From: an uncultured bacterium
Lineage (GTDB): Bacteria; Patescibacteriota; Microgenomatia; UBA1400; PJMF01
Length of the DNA stretch: 23,775 bases
Direction of reading: 5' to 3'
Assembly: GCA_903959355.1 (NCBI GenBank)
Contig: CAJBWJ010000045.1
Coordinates: forward strand, 1 to 23,775
Shown here piece by piece: positions 17,214 to 23,130 of this stretch. The notes under the pieces were generated by a model that was not told where the DNA came from, made no database searches, and was given only the letters and a program-made list of their open reading frames with translations. Within the stretch, counting starts at the first letter, position 1. Each line of letters opens with the position of its first letter. Both the position numbers and the translations under genes were made by a program.

Positions 17214-17957
17214 TTAAACTAAAGAATTAATAAGTATTCCAAAACTCACCGCCACATTAAGTGATTCGGCTTGACCATATTTAGAAATACTAAGAGATTT
17301 GTCGGCTAACTCGTCTATTTCTCTAGAAGTGCCAGCAGATTCATTGCCAAAAACAATGGCGATTTTTCCTTCAAAATTAGTTTTTTCTTGTTTGAATCCA
17401 GCTAGTTCTGGTCTAGTCACAACAATTTCAAAGCCTTTATTTTTAAGTGCAGATAAATCTTCTACTGGGTTTTGGCTAACAACTATAGGTAAATGAAAGA
17501 TAGATCCCATACTAGAACGCACTACTTTTGGCTGAAAAGGATCTGCGCCATTGATTAGTAAGATGCCTCCCAAGCCAAACCAATCAGCGGTTCTGATCAT
17601 CGTGCCAAGATTACCTGGATCACGAATGTCTTCGAGAACGGCAATAATTTTGCCTTTTTCAATTGTAGATAAATTATTATTTGGTAACTTTACCACTGCG
17701 GCAATGCCGGAAGGAGTAATTGTTTCAGCAAGTCTGGCAAAATCTCTGTCATCGACAAAAAGAACTTCTTTGCCTTCCCAAAAATTTTCTTCTTGATCAG
17801 CAAACTTTCTAGTCATGACCAATTGGATGACTTCTTTTTCTGATTTTAAAGCGTCCATGACGCCTTTTTTACCTTCCACAATAAAACAACCGTATTCATT
17901 GCGGTATTTTTTTTGATTCAATTTAGAAACAATTTTAAGTCCAAAGATATTTTGCAT
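17214..17957 (-). CDS. SpoU (TrmH) family RNA 2'-O-ribose methyltransferase
   Basis: The 247-residue protein contains the three SPOUT-class motifs. Motif 1 is around DPGNLGT (113-119) with R122, motif 2 is FGNESAG (203-209) with E206, and motif 3 is SLNVAVS (232-238). The N-terminal 100 residues form the small substrate-binding domain (IVSKLNQKKYRNEYGCFIVEGKKGVMDAL). Members methylate 2'-hydroxyls in rRNA or tRNA using S-adenosylmethionine; the target here (RlmB-like, TrmH-like or other) cannot be told. It is the only - strand gene in the window and is convergent with the acyltransferase, eight bases apart. A perfect TATAAT lies six bases before its ATG, so its mRNA is probably leaderless. 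Confidence 0.93.
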   Translation of the reverse strand: MQNIFGLKIVSKLNQKKYRNEYGCFIVEGKKGVMDALKSEKEVIQLVMTRKFADQEENFWEGKEVLFVDDRDFARLAETITPSGIAAVVKLPNNNLSTIEKGKIIAVLEDIRDPGNLGTMIRTADWFGLGGILLINGADPFQPKVVRSSMGSIFHLPIVVSQNPVEDLSALKNKGFEIVVTRPELAGFKQEKTNFEGKIAIVFGNESAGTSREIDELADKSLSISKYGQAESLNVAVSFGILINSLV

Positions 17958-17963
17958 ATGTGT

Positions 17964-17969
17964 ATTATA
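17964..17969 (-). promoter_or_regulatory. -10 box of the SpoU methyltransferase gene
   Basis: TATAAT on the - strand, ending six bases before the start codon; the -35 region is not recognisable. The implied transcription start is the A of the ATG. Confidence 0.5.
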
Positions 17970-17992
17970 AGCGTTTGCTCATTAAGACCTTC

Positions 17993-17998
17993 TATACT
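17993..17998 (+). promoter_or_regulatory. -10 box of the DUF4430-like gene
   Basis: TATACT lies 15 nt before ATG 18014, divergent from the methyltransferase promoter 24 bp away. No good -35 is present at 17 bp (AGCGTT). Confidence 0.4.
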
Positions 17999-18013
17999 AG
18001 AATAACACGAGTA

Positions 18014-18451
18014 ATGTCAAAAAAAATAAATAAATATATCAGTTTTATTCTCTTTTTAATTGTTGTCGGTTCGTTAATTTATCGTCAAAAAAAAATTCAA
18101 GAGGTTCTATTGAGCTATGAAACTCAGCAAGCAGCTAAGCAAATTCCAACTTTAGCTCCTTCTGCCAATTTAGAATTTAGAGTAGGAAAAGATAGCCAAA
18201 AAGAAGCTTATGAGTTTACCGCTACTGTTTCAGGTCAAAATGCTCTAGAACTTGCACAAAGTCAGGCCAAATTAGATCTCAAAAAATACGATTTTGGAAC
18301 AATGGTCGAAGGGGTTGCTGGATTAATGGCGGACAGCAAACATTATTGGGCTATTTATCAAGATGGTGAGTATGCTAAAACAGGTATTGCTGATATTAAG
18401 TTAGAAAAAGGTGAGAAAATAGAACTCAAATATGAAGAAATCAAGCTCTAG
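18014..18451 (+). CDS. DUF4430-like (transcobalamin C-terminal-like) membrane-anchored protein
   Basis: The 145-residue protein has an N-terminal basic stretch and one membrane span (about 8-24), a helical neck, then a small extracellular domain (about 55-145). The domain ends with HYWAIYQDGEYAKTGIADIKLEKGEKIELKYEEI, which matches the DUF4430 pattern (W-x-x-x-x-G-x-x-x-x-G ... G-E-x-I-x-x-x-Y) found in surface proteins related to the vitamin B12 carrier fold. ATG 18014 is used because the earlier frame start (17960) would lie upstream of the likely promoter. The gene overlaps the next by 20 nt, so the two are probably expressed together. Ligand unknown. Confidence 0.72.
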   Translation: MSKKINKYISFILFLIVVGSLIYRQKKIQEVLLSYETQQAAKQIPTLAPSANLEFRVGKDSQKEAYEFTATVSGQNALELAQSQAKLDLKKYDFGTMVEGVAGLMADSKHYWAIYQDGEYAKTGIADIKLEKGEKIELKYEEIKL

Positions 18452-18914
18452 CTTTCTAGCTGCGCTTTTAACCTATTTATCTAGGTTTAGCTTTTTGCCA
18501 GCCAATATTTCTCCGCTTGGGGCTTATGGTTTTTTTGGTGGTAATGTTTTTTTCTATTTTTTATCTATCTTGGCATTTGATTTTTTGAAAGGCGGCTTCT
18601 ATCAAGGTTTTTTGTGGACATATCTTGGTTTTGTTGCTTATCCACTTTTTGCTTTGTTAGCTAAGAAATCCACCAAACGCCAATTATTGTTTTTACCTTT
18701 GGCCTCTTTCACTTTTTTCCTTTTATCCAATTTTGGAGTTTTCTTTGCTTGGTATGAGCATAGCTGGCAAGGTTTTCTGACTTGCTACGCACTAGCTTTG
18801 CCTTTTTACACCCGAACTTTAATGGGTGATTTGTTATTTGGTTATGGCTTTCTTTTACTTGTAAAAGCAAAAAACATTGTTATTTCCCACTTTTCAAGAT
18901 ATAATGTCCTATAA
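18432..18914 (+). CDS. DUF6580-like small integral membrane protein
   Basis: The 160-residue protein has about five membrane spans. The segment RFSFLPANISPLGAYGFFGG near the N-terminus matches the conserved opening of DUF6580 membrane proteins (R-x-x-P-x-N-x-x-P-x-x-A ... G-G). It follows the DUF4430-like gene with a 20-nt overlap. This pairing recalls small ECF-type substrate-binding membrane components found with DUF4430 proteins, but no ECF ATPase or T component is present in the window, so transport is only a guess. The promoter of the following sortase gene lies within its last codons. Confidence 0.7.
   Translation: MKKSSSSFLAALLTYLSRFSFLPANISPLGAYGFFGGNVFFYFLSILAFDFLKGGFYQGFLWTYLGFVAYPLFALLAKKSTKRQLLFLPLASFTFFLLSNFGVFFAWYEHSWQGFLTCYALALPFYTRTLMGDLLFGYGFLLLVKAKNIVISHFSRYNVL
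18877..18905 (+). promoter_or_regulatory. promoter of the sortase gene
   Basis: -35 TTGTTA (18877-18882, 4 of 6), 17-bp spacer, -10 TATAAT (18900-18905, 6 of 6). The start codon lies 15 nt past the -10, giving a leader of about nine bases. The box TCCTATAACATT at 18907-18918 covers the predicted transcription start. Confidence 0.65.
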
Positions 18915-18920
18915 CATTTT

Positions 18921-19742
18921 ATGTTTAAGAAAAAAGCGGGGATTAAGCTTTACAAGAAAGCTCCTGTCAAATTTTTAATTCATCAAGCTAAACGCCTGGA
19001 AAAGTTGGCTTTTTTTTCTTTTGTCTTAAGTATGCTTTTTGTTATCTTAAGCAATCCATTCACTGCTTATGAAGAATTGAAAAATTTTTCAATTAAGCCA
19101 GATTCTATTAAAAAAGTCATTTATAGTATTCCTGAATTTATCAAAGTTTTCCCAACTGAAGCCGAAAAGAATAGTTTTGCTTTTTTTGATTGGACCAAAG
19201 CTCAATTAAATAATTCTGAGCCAATTTTTGCCAAAGAAAATGTTTTAGCTGACAAAGAAGCCGGCCAAAGTGCTGTTCCTTCTATAGCTCCAGCCAAAGA
19301 TTATGCCAACTTGCCATTTTTTATTGAAATTCCTAAGCTTGGCATTTACGAAAAAATTCATGCCAATGTTAATCCTAATGATGCTAAAGAGTATAAGTTA
19401 GCCTTAAAGGATGGAGTGGCTCATGCTCTTGGTTCATCTTTTCCCGACCAAGATAAAATGATTTATATTTTTGGTCACTCTACTGATGGGACTTGGAACG
19501 TTGAAGCTTTTAATGCTGTTTTCTATCAAATCAAAGATCTTGAAGCTGGTGATCAAATCATTCTCCATCTAGGTGAAGAAAAATTTGCTTATAGTGTCAG
19601 TGCCCAAAACATCGTGAAGAGTAGTGAGGTTGATTTTGTAAACAATCTAAAGGACCAGAAGATTTTGCTCTTGCAAACTTGTTGGCCTCCAGGCACTTCA
19701 TGGCAAAGATTGTTTGTCACTGCTGTGCCAATTTCCTCATAA
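18921..19742 (+). CDS. sortase (class D/E-like cysteine transpeptidase)
   Basis: The 273-residue protein has a basic N-terminus, one membrane span (about 30-50) and a C-terminal sortase fold. The catalytic triad is visible: H186 in FGHSTDGTW, C254 in LQTCWPPGTSW and R263 in WQRLFV. The domain opens with PFFIEIPKLGIYEKI, the usual first strands. Sortases cleave a C-terminal sorting motif between T and G and join the protein to the envelope. The TC-x-P-x-G-T pattern suggests class D/E rather than A or B, but class is not certain. The gene is followed 59 nt later by a gene for a protein with a TPATG signal, its likely substrate. The start has no Shine-Dalgarno; the leader is only about nine bases. 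Confidence 0.92.
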   Translation: MFKKKAGIKLYKKAPVKFLIHQAKRLEKLAFFSFVLSMLFVILSNPFTAYEELKNFSIKPDSIKKVIYSIPEFIKVFPTEAEKNSFAFFDWTKAQLNNSEPIFAKENVLADKEAGQSAVPSIAPAKDYANLPFFIEIPKLGIYEKIHANVNPNDAKEYKLALKDGVAHALGSSFPDQDKMIYIFGHSTDGTWNVEAFNAVFYQIKDLEAGDQIILHLGEEKFAYSVSAQNIVKSSEVDFVNNLKDQKILLLQTCWPPGTSWQRLFVTAVPISS

Positions 19743-19764
19743 CCATTAATCTAATCCCATAACA

Positions 19765-19793
19765 TTGACAATATGCAGTTATAAGCATATAAT
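19765..19793 (+). promoter_or_regulatory. perfect sigma70-type promoter of the sortase substrate gene
   Basis: -35 TTGACA (19765-19770), 17-bp spacer, -10 TATAAT (19788-19793), both 6 of 6. The start codon is at 19802, so transcription starting 7-8 bases after the -10 gives a leaderless or nearly leaderless mRNA. Confidence 0.88.
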
Positions 19794-19801
19794 AGCCAAC
19801 C

Positions 19802-20509
19802 ATGAAAACTAATATGAAAAAAACTAATATAAAAAAATTTGTTTCTTATCTATTAATAGCAACTGGATTCTTCCTGTTTTTCGCTAATGTGGCTGATGCC
19901 AAAGAATGCCGCACTGTTTATGGTGGCGGCGAAGTTTGCGAAACTGGAGATTTAAGTATCGATAAAAAAGTTTTCAATCCCAAAGCTAACGAATACTGGG
20001 ATAACATTGACAGCAAAGATTATACCTTTGCTCCTTCGGAAGAAGTTAAATTTAGCTTGCATATCAAAAACATTTCTAATATTAAAGTTGATAGTGCTCG
20101 TATTAATGATGACTTTGACCGCCTTGATGACTACATGGTCTATGTTAGCAGTGAAAAAGGCGACTATCGCGCTGAAGTAACTCACTATAAAGTTAAATTT
20201 GATTTTGGTGGTTTGAATCCTGGTGAAGAAGCCACTGTCTATTTTGTAGCTCGCTTCAAAAAAGAAGGTGAATTACCAGTTGGTACTACTTGTGTCACCA
20301 ACTCTGCTAGTGCTTATTCTCATGATGACGCTACTAGTGATAGTGATTTTGCTACCTTTTGTGTTAAAGCTAATAATGGCAAAATCGTTACTGGAACTAC
20401 TCCAGCCACTGGTTTTGATTTAAGTAATATCTTGGTTGTCGAAGCTTTAGCTTTTGCTGGCCTTGGTTCTATTGCTTGGAAAAAAGCTAAGTCTATTTCT
20501 AAAAAATAA
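19802..20509 (+). CDS. sortase-anchored surface protein, DUF11-like domain, TPATG signal
   Basis: The 235-residue protein has a Sec signal peptide (about 1-33, cleavage after ADA), an extracellular DUF11-like beta domain (about 42-190; DLSIDKKVFNP, FAPSEEVKFSLHIKN, LNPGEEATVYFVARF) and a C-terminal sorting signal: TPATG at 200-204, a hydrophobic span (FDLSNILVVEALAFAGLGSIAW) and a KKAKSISKK tail. The motif has T in place of the usual L of LPxTG. Four cysteines in the mature part may pair as disulfides. ATG 19802 sits just at the expected transcription start; an internal ATG at 19814 is an alternative. A strong promoter and a strong terminator make it a single-gene unit, probably highly expressed. 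Adjacent sortase is the presumed processing enzyme. Confidence 0.88.
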   Translation: MKTNMKKTNIKKFVSYLLIATGFFLFFANVADAKECRTVYGGGEVCETGDLSIDKKVFNPKANEYWDNIDSKDYTFAPSEEVKFSLHIKNISNIKVDSARINDDFDRLDDYMVYVSSEKGDYRAEVTHYKVKFDFGGLNPGEEATVYFVARFKKEGELPVGTTCVTNSASAYSHDDATSDSDFATFCVKANNGKIVTGTTPATGFDLSNILVVEALAFAGLGSIAWKKAKSISKK

Positions 20510-20534
20510 TCTTTTTTAAATTGATTTGAAATTT

Positions 20535-20565
20535 AAACCCCGTCCTTATAAGACGGGGTTTTTGG
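20535..20565 (+). terminator. intrinsic terminator after the sortase substrate gene
   Basis: AAACCCCGTC (20535-20544) pairs perfectly with GACGGGGTTT (20552-20561) over a seven-base loop, and the T-run follows at 20559-20563. Confidence 0.92.
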
Positions 20566-20598
20566 TTTATTTAGTTCAATGTATTGCATCCTATAACA

Positions 20599-20627
20599 TT
20601 GACAAATGTGACTTATAGTGATATACT
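20599..20627 (+). promoter_or_regulatory. strong promoter of the GC-shifted unit
   Basis: -35 TTGACA (20599-20604, 6 of 6), 17-bp spacer, -10 TATACT (20622-20627, 5 of 6); transcription should begin near 20634. The bases TCCTATAACATT that overlap its -35 (20589-20600) also occur at the two preceding promoters. Confidence 0.82.
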
Positions 20628-20633
20628 TTGTTT

Positions 20634-20918
20634 TAGTTAAGTAGGGAATGGCTTGACTGAATATATAAAATTTTATCCCTACCTACCAGACAATTGCAAA
20701 ACTGTCTTAACAGCTAAATAGTTTTTGGCAGAGAAAAGGTTTCTGACGATTTGTTTATTCACCATTCCGAATAAGCGATAAGTTGCCAGAGACCTCCTCT
20801 CTGCTCGAAAGAGTAGAAAGGGTATCTCTATAGAGATGTTATCTGTAAGCGAAAGCCGCTTACGAAGATGATTCGAAAATCTCAATTTAGGGACGCACTT
20901 TAACAATTGGAGGAGAAA
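20634..20918 (+). promoter_or_regulatory. long structured leader RNA, unidentified
   Basis: There is no convincing gene here; instead many short complementary arms are present. GTAGGGA (20641-20647) pairs with TCCCTAC (20676-20682). TGGCA (20726-20730) pairs with TGCCA (20784-20788) and encloses TTTATTC/GAATAAG (20754-20760/20769-20775). CTGCTC/GAGTAG (20801-20806/20811-20816) is capped by a GAAA tetraloop. ATCTC/GAGAT (20824-20828/20833-20837) forms another hairpin. GTAAGCG/CGCTTAC (20845-20851/20857-20863) is extended by ATCT/AGAT past a two-base bulge. The density of hairpins, one GNRA loop and placement between a strong promoter and a strong ribosome binding site suggest a folded regulatory leader or non-coding RNA. 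It matches no riboswitch, tmRNA, RNase P or SRP signature I know. Confidence 0.5.
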
Positions 20919-21008
20919 ATGCCTTTGGCTTTTGGTCCAGCTTTTGTGGAAATCATTTTTATTTATTTTAATAGATGGTTTCTAGGAAAGCTGGTCCTCT
21001 TGCCGTAA
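20919..21008 (+). CDS. 29-aa hydrophobic small ORF with strong ribosome binding site
   Basis: ATG 20919 is preceded by GGAGGAG (20909-20915) at ideal distance. The peptide reads MPLAFGPAFVEIIFIYFNRW followed by FLGKLVLLP: mostly hydrophobic, with two charges (R19, K24) near the middle and one acidic residue. It could be a leader peptide, a small membrane protein or a type I-toxin-like peptide; none can be chosen from sequence alone. Its coding region forms a long hairpin (CCAGCTTT 20937-20944 with AAAGCTGG 20987-20994, extended by GG/CC past one T-T mismatch), and its stop codon lies in the GTAA loop of the next hairpin (20997-21018). That overlap of coding sequence and structure suggests translation and folding affect each other. 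Confidence 0.5.
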   Translation: MPLAFGPAFVEIIFIYFNRWFLGKLVLLP

Positions 21009-21075
21009 GGCAGAAGAGAGACAAGTCGCTGCCATTGGTGTTCAATGGTAATTTTCAACGCAAGGAGACAAAATC

Positions 21076-21618
21076 ATGCGTAAAATGTTTGCTCTTGTAA
21101 GTTTGCTCGTTCTGCTGGGCCTCGTGCTCAGCGCTTGTGGGGCTACCGCTCCCACAACTACCGTTCCTACGGCTACGTTGACGGCTACCGCAACTTCGGC
21201 GCCGACCAACACCCCGACTCCCACCTTTACGCCGACCCCTGCTGGCCCGCAATTGCGGACGGCTACTGATGTGCGTGCCTTTGGGCGCGTCATTGGCTGG
21301 GTGACTGGTGGAGAGAAGGGCGAATTTGTTCAGGGTGCACAGATTGCCCTGAAGAGCGCATTCGCGCTCAAAACATTGCCGGAAGGTGATGTTCTCGAAT
21401 TCGAATGTGTTCAATACATCGTTATCAACGGTGAAGTGAGCGCGAAGCCGGTTTGTCCGGGAGCACTTGTCCGTTTCGGAACCGATTCTATGGTGCCCGC
21501 AGATTCTATTTTGACTCTGTGGCTGTCTCACCCTGTGGTGGGCAGTGAAACGGAAAAGTGGGACGAGGGTTTTTTGAACAAACCCTGCATCTGCGCCGAT
21601 GGCGATTGCCGCAAGTAA
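21076..21618 (+). CDS. GC-rich secreted lipoprotein of unknown function
   Basis: The 180-residue protein has a lipoprotein signal peptide with lipobox LSAC (lipidated C21), a low-complexity Thr/Pro/Ala linker (about 22-58, with TPTPTFTPTP) and a C-terminal domain (about 60-180) with five cysteines, ending KPCICADGDCRK. The domain is unrecognised. AAGGAG (21062-21067) lies before ATG 21076. Base composition is strikingly different from the neighbours: 37 of 60 bases are G or C in 21121-21180, whereas nearby genes are AT-rich, and codons such as CTG, GCG and GGC are common. The T/P linker style is frequent in Chloroflexota-like lipoproteins, so recent transfer is likely; the donor is a guess. 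Confidence 0.82.
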   Translation: MRKMFALVSLLVLLGLVLSACGATAPTTTVPTATLTATATSAPTNTPTPTFTPTPAGPQLRTATDVRAFGRVIGWVTGGEKGEFVQGAQIALKSAFALKTLPEGDVLEFECVQYIVINGEVSAKPVCPGALVRFGTDSMVPADSILTLWLSHPVVGSETEKWDEGFLNKPCICADGDCRK

Positions 21619-21658
21619 TACCTGCGACTTTCGGGCTCTCTCCCATCCTCCAATTGAC

Positions 21659-21696
21659 GTTCAGTCCGGTGCCTCATAAGTGGTGCCGGGCTGAAC
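21659..21696 (+). repeat. 15-bp inverted repeat (hairpin) after the lipoprotein gene
   Basis: Two 15-base arms (21659-21673 and 21682-21696) pair along their full length, counting three G-T wobbles, around an eight-base loop. No T-run follows directly; the next hairpin starts at its last base. It may act as an mRNA-stabilising 3' structure. Confidence 0.8.
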
Positions 21697-21758
21697 AACC
21701 CAAAGCTTTTGATTGATTTTTTCAATCTATGATTTTCGAAGGTTTTGGGTTGTTTTTT
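21696..21758 (+). terminator. long-stem intrinsic terminator closing the GC-shifted unit
   Basis: CAACCCAAA (21696-21704) pairs with TTTGGGTTG (21744-21752), and pairing continues inward with G-T wobbles to about 17 bp (21712 with 21736). The loop can form a further TTGA/TCAA pair. Six T follow at 21753-21758. The next gene starts only 11 bases later. Confidence 0.85.
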
Positions 21759-21768
21759 AAATAAAAAT

Positions 21769-23130
21769 ATGCAAAAAAAAGAGCTTGAAGTCTTGATAAA
21801 AGATTTCAATAAAGAAGATACTATCTTGGTCATTTCTAAATACCCTTATAAAAATATTGGGGAATCTTTTCATGGTGTGGCGGTTTATACCAAGGACACT
21901 TTGGAGACAATTGCTAGAAAAACCAAACAAAAATTTGTTGTTTTAGTTGAAGAAAAATATAATCGCCAAACTGAATTGAAAGCTAATGGTTCTATTTTAA
22001 TCTTACCTGTATTTATAAATGATCAAATCAAAGTTTTTAAACAATTGTTTAAAGCTGTTGGAGATTTTGATCAAGTTAAAAATATTCAATTACATTCTGA
22101 GTTTTATAATTCTGGCAATTTGGTGCAAATGTCTTTACTTTTGCCATTTTTATATTTACTTCGTATGCAAGGCAAAATTGTGAGTTTTATCGCTCACAAT
22201 GTTGTTCATGATTTTGCTTTTTTAACTAATCATTTTGGAAAAAAAGAAACTAATTTAAAATTTAACTTACTTTCCAAAATTGTACCTTGGTATTATCGTT
22301 TTCTATCTTTTGGTGTAGAGCAATTTATTACTTTAGATGGAAGTATTGCCGAGCGTCTCAATTCATATTTGTGGCAAAAAAATAAAGTGCAAGTCACTTC
22401 AATTTGGCTCAAGAATAAAAACATTAGCTATCAAGAAAGAGTTATTGCGCGTCGCAGATTTGCTTTAAGAAAAGATGAGACTGTCTTATCTGTTTTTGGT
22501 TTTATGAGTAGATACAAGGGAGTTGATTTTTTACTTAAAAATTTCTTACGTTTCAAAAAAGAATTTCCAAATAGTAAATTTAAATTATTATTAGCTGGTG
22601 GTATGGCTCCTTCACAAAAAGGCCAAAAACATTACCAGGATTTTTACAAAGGTTTGGAGAAATTAGCCAGCAAACATGAAGATATTACTTTGACAGGTTT
22701 TATTCCCGCCAAAGAATTGAAGTCATATATGGCTCTCACCGACATTGTCCTATTGCCTTATCGAGGTATATTGGGTGCTTCTGCCTCTTGGGCAACGGTT
22801 CTAAGTTTTGGCAAAGCCTGTTTCTTTTCTAGATCTCTTGAACCATATTTTGCAGCAGAAGATGTTCAAAATGCTTTAGCTAAAGCTAAGATTTATGAGA
22901 ACGAATTGATTTTTGAAGAGAATTACCAATCTTTTAGAAAGTTATTAATTTCCTTGGAAAAGGATAATCGATTATTGAATAAAGCCAATAACTTTTCTAA
23001 GGTTCTTAGGATGTATAGAGATGAAAAGATTTGCGTTTTTCGCGACTTTCCACCGCTGTATTTTCCACGCTCTTGTACTAAGCGCGCTCAATCTTGCTAT
23101 AATTTAAGTAATGAAGAAATTGCTGCTTAA
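21769..23130 (+). CDS. GT4-type glycosyltransferase (GT-B fold)
   Basis: The 453-residue protein has the two Rossmann-like halves of GT-B enzymes. The N-terminal half contains FIAHNVVHDFAF, and the C-terminal half has FGFMSRYKGVDFLLKNF (donor-domain start), ITLTGFIPAKELKSYMALTDIVLLPYRG and then GASASWATVLSFGKACFFS where GT4 enzymes carry the nucleotide-sugar loop. It probably transfers a sugar onto an envelope lipid or glycan; donor and acceptor are unknown. ATG 21769 is used; the in-frame TTG at 21745 lies inside the upstream terminator. No Shine-Dalgarno and no clear promoter are seen. The last 30-35 residues (after MYRDEK) are Cys/Arg/Phe-rich and unlike the family, and they coincide with the promoter of the next gene. 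Confidence 0.87.
   Translation: MQKKELEVLIKDFNKEDTILVISKYPYKNIGESFHGVAVYTKDTLETIARKTKQKFVVLVEEKYNRQTELKANGSILILPVFINDQIKVFKQLFKAVGDFDQVKNIQLHSEFYNSGNLVQMSLLLPFLYLLRMQGKIVSFIAHNVVHDFAFLTNHFGKKETNLKFNLLSKIVPWYYRFLSFGVEQFITLDGSIAERLNSYLWQKNKVQVTSIWLKNKNISYQERVIARRRFALRKDETVLSVFGFMSRYKGVDFLLKNFLRFKKEFPNSKFKLLLAGGMAPSQKGQKHYQDFYKGLEKLASKHEDITLTGFIPAKELKSYMALTDIVLLPYRGILGASASWATVLSFGKACFFSRSLEPYFAAEDVQNALAKAKIYENELIFEENYQSFRKLLISLEKDNRLLNKANNFSKVLRMYRDEKICVFRDFPPLYFPRSCTKRAQSCYNLSNEEIAA
23098..23103 (+). promoter_or_regulatory. extended -10 box of the final gene
   Basis: TGCTATAAT gives a perfect -10 with the upstream TG extension, seven bases before ATG 23111; a poor -35 (TGTACT) lies 18 bp upstream. 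It implies a leaderless mRNA starting inside the 3' end of the glycosyltransferase gene. Confidence 0.55.

Larger units (their letters stand above)
20634..21758 (+). other. GC-shifted island: leader RNA, small ORF, lipoprotein, double hairpin
   Basis: This block is compact and self-contained: its own promoter before it, structured leader, small ORF, lipoprotein gene and terminator. Its composition changes against both flanks, sharply at the 3' side. It has a long leader and canonical ribosome binding sites, whereas nearby single genes are nearly leaderless. No transposase, integrase, flanking direct repeat or integron-type attC core was found, so how it arrived is unknown. Confidence 0.55.

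Noticed and set aside
20866..20883. TTCGAAA between AGAT and ATCT resembling a tRNA T-arm
   Set aside because: No matching acceptor, D-arm or anticodon arm and no CCA-like end nearby; a tRNA or tmRNA is not supported.
20679..20906. 75-codon ORF on the - strand across the leader
   Set aside because: No ribosome binding site or recognisable domain, and it lies over the hairpin-rich leader of a + strand unit; more likely a chance frame.
21042..21531. Long - strand frames opposite the lipoprotein gene
   Set aside because: They mirror the GC-rich, low-complexity Thr/Pro codons of the + strand; the translations are repetitive Val/Gly or Arg/Ser strings with no domain.
21659..21758. Integron attC site
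   Set aside because: The hairpin arms begin with GTTC and end with GAAC, opposite in orientation to the RYYYAAC...GTTRRRY core layout, and the adjacent bases do not fit the core consensus.
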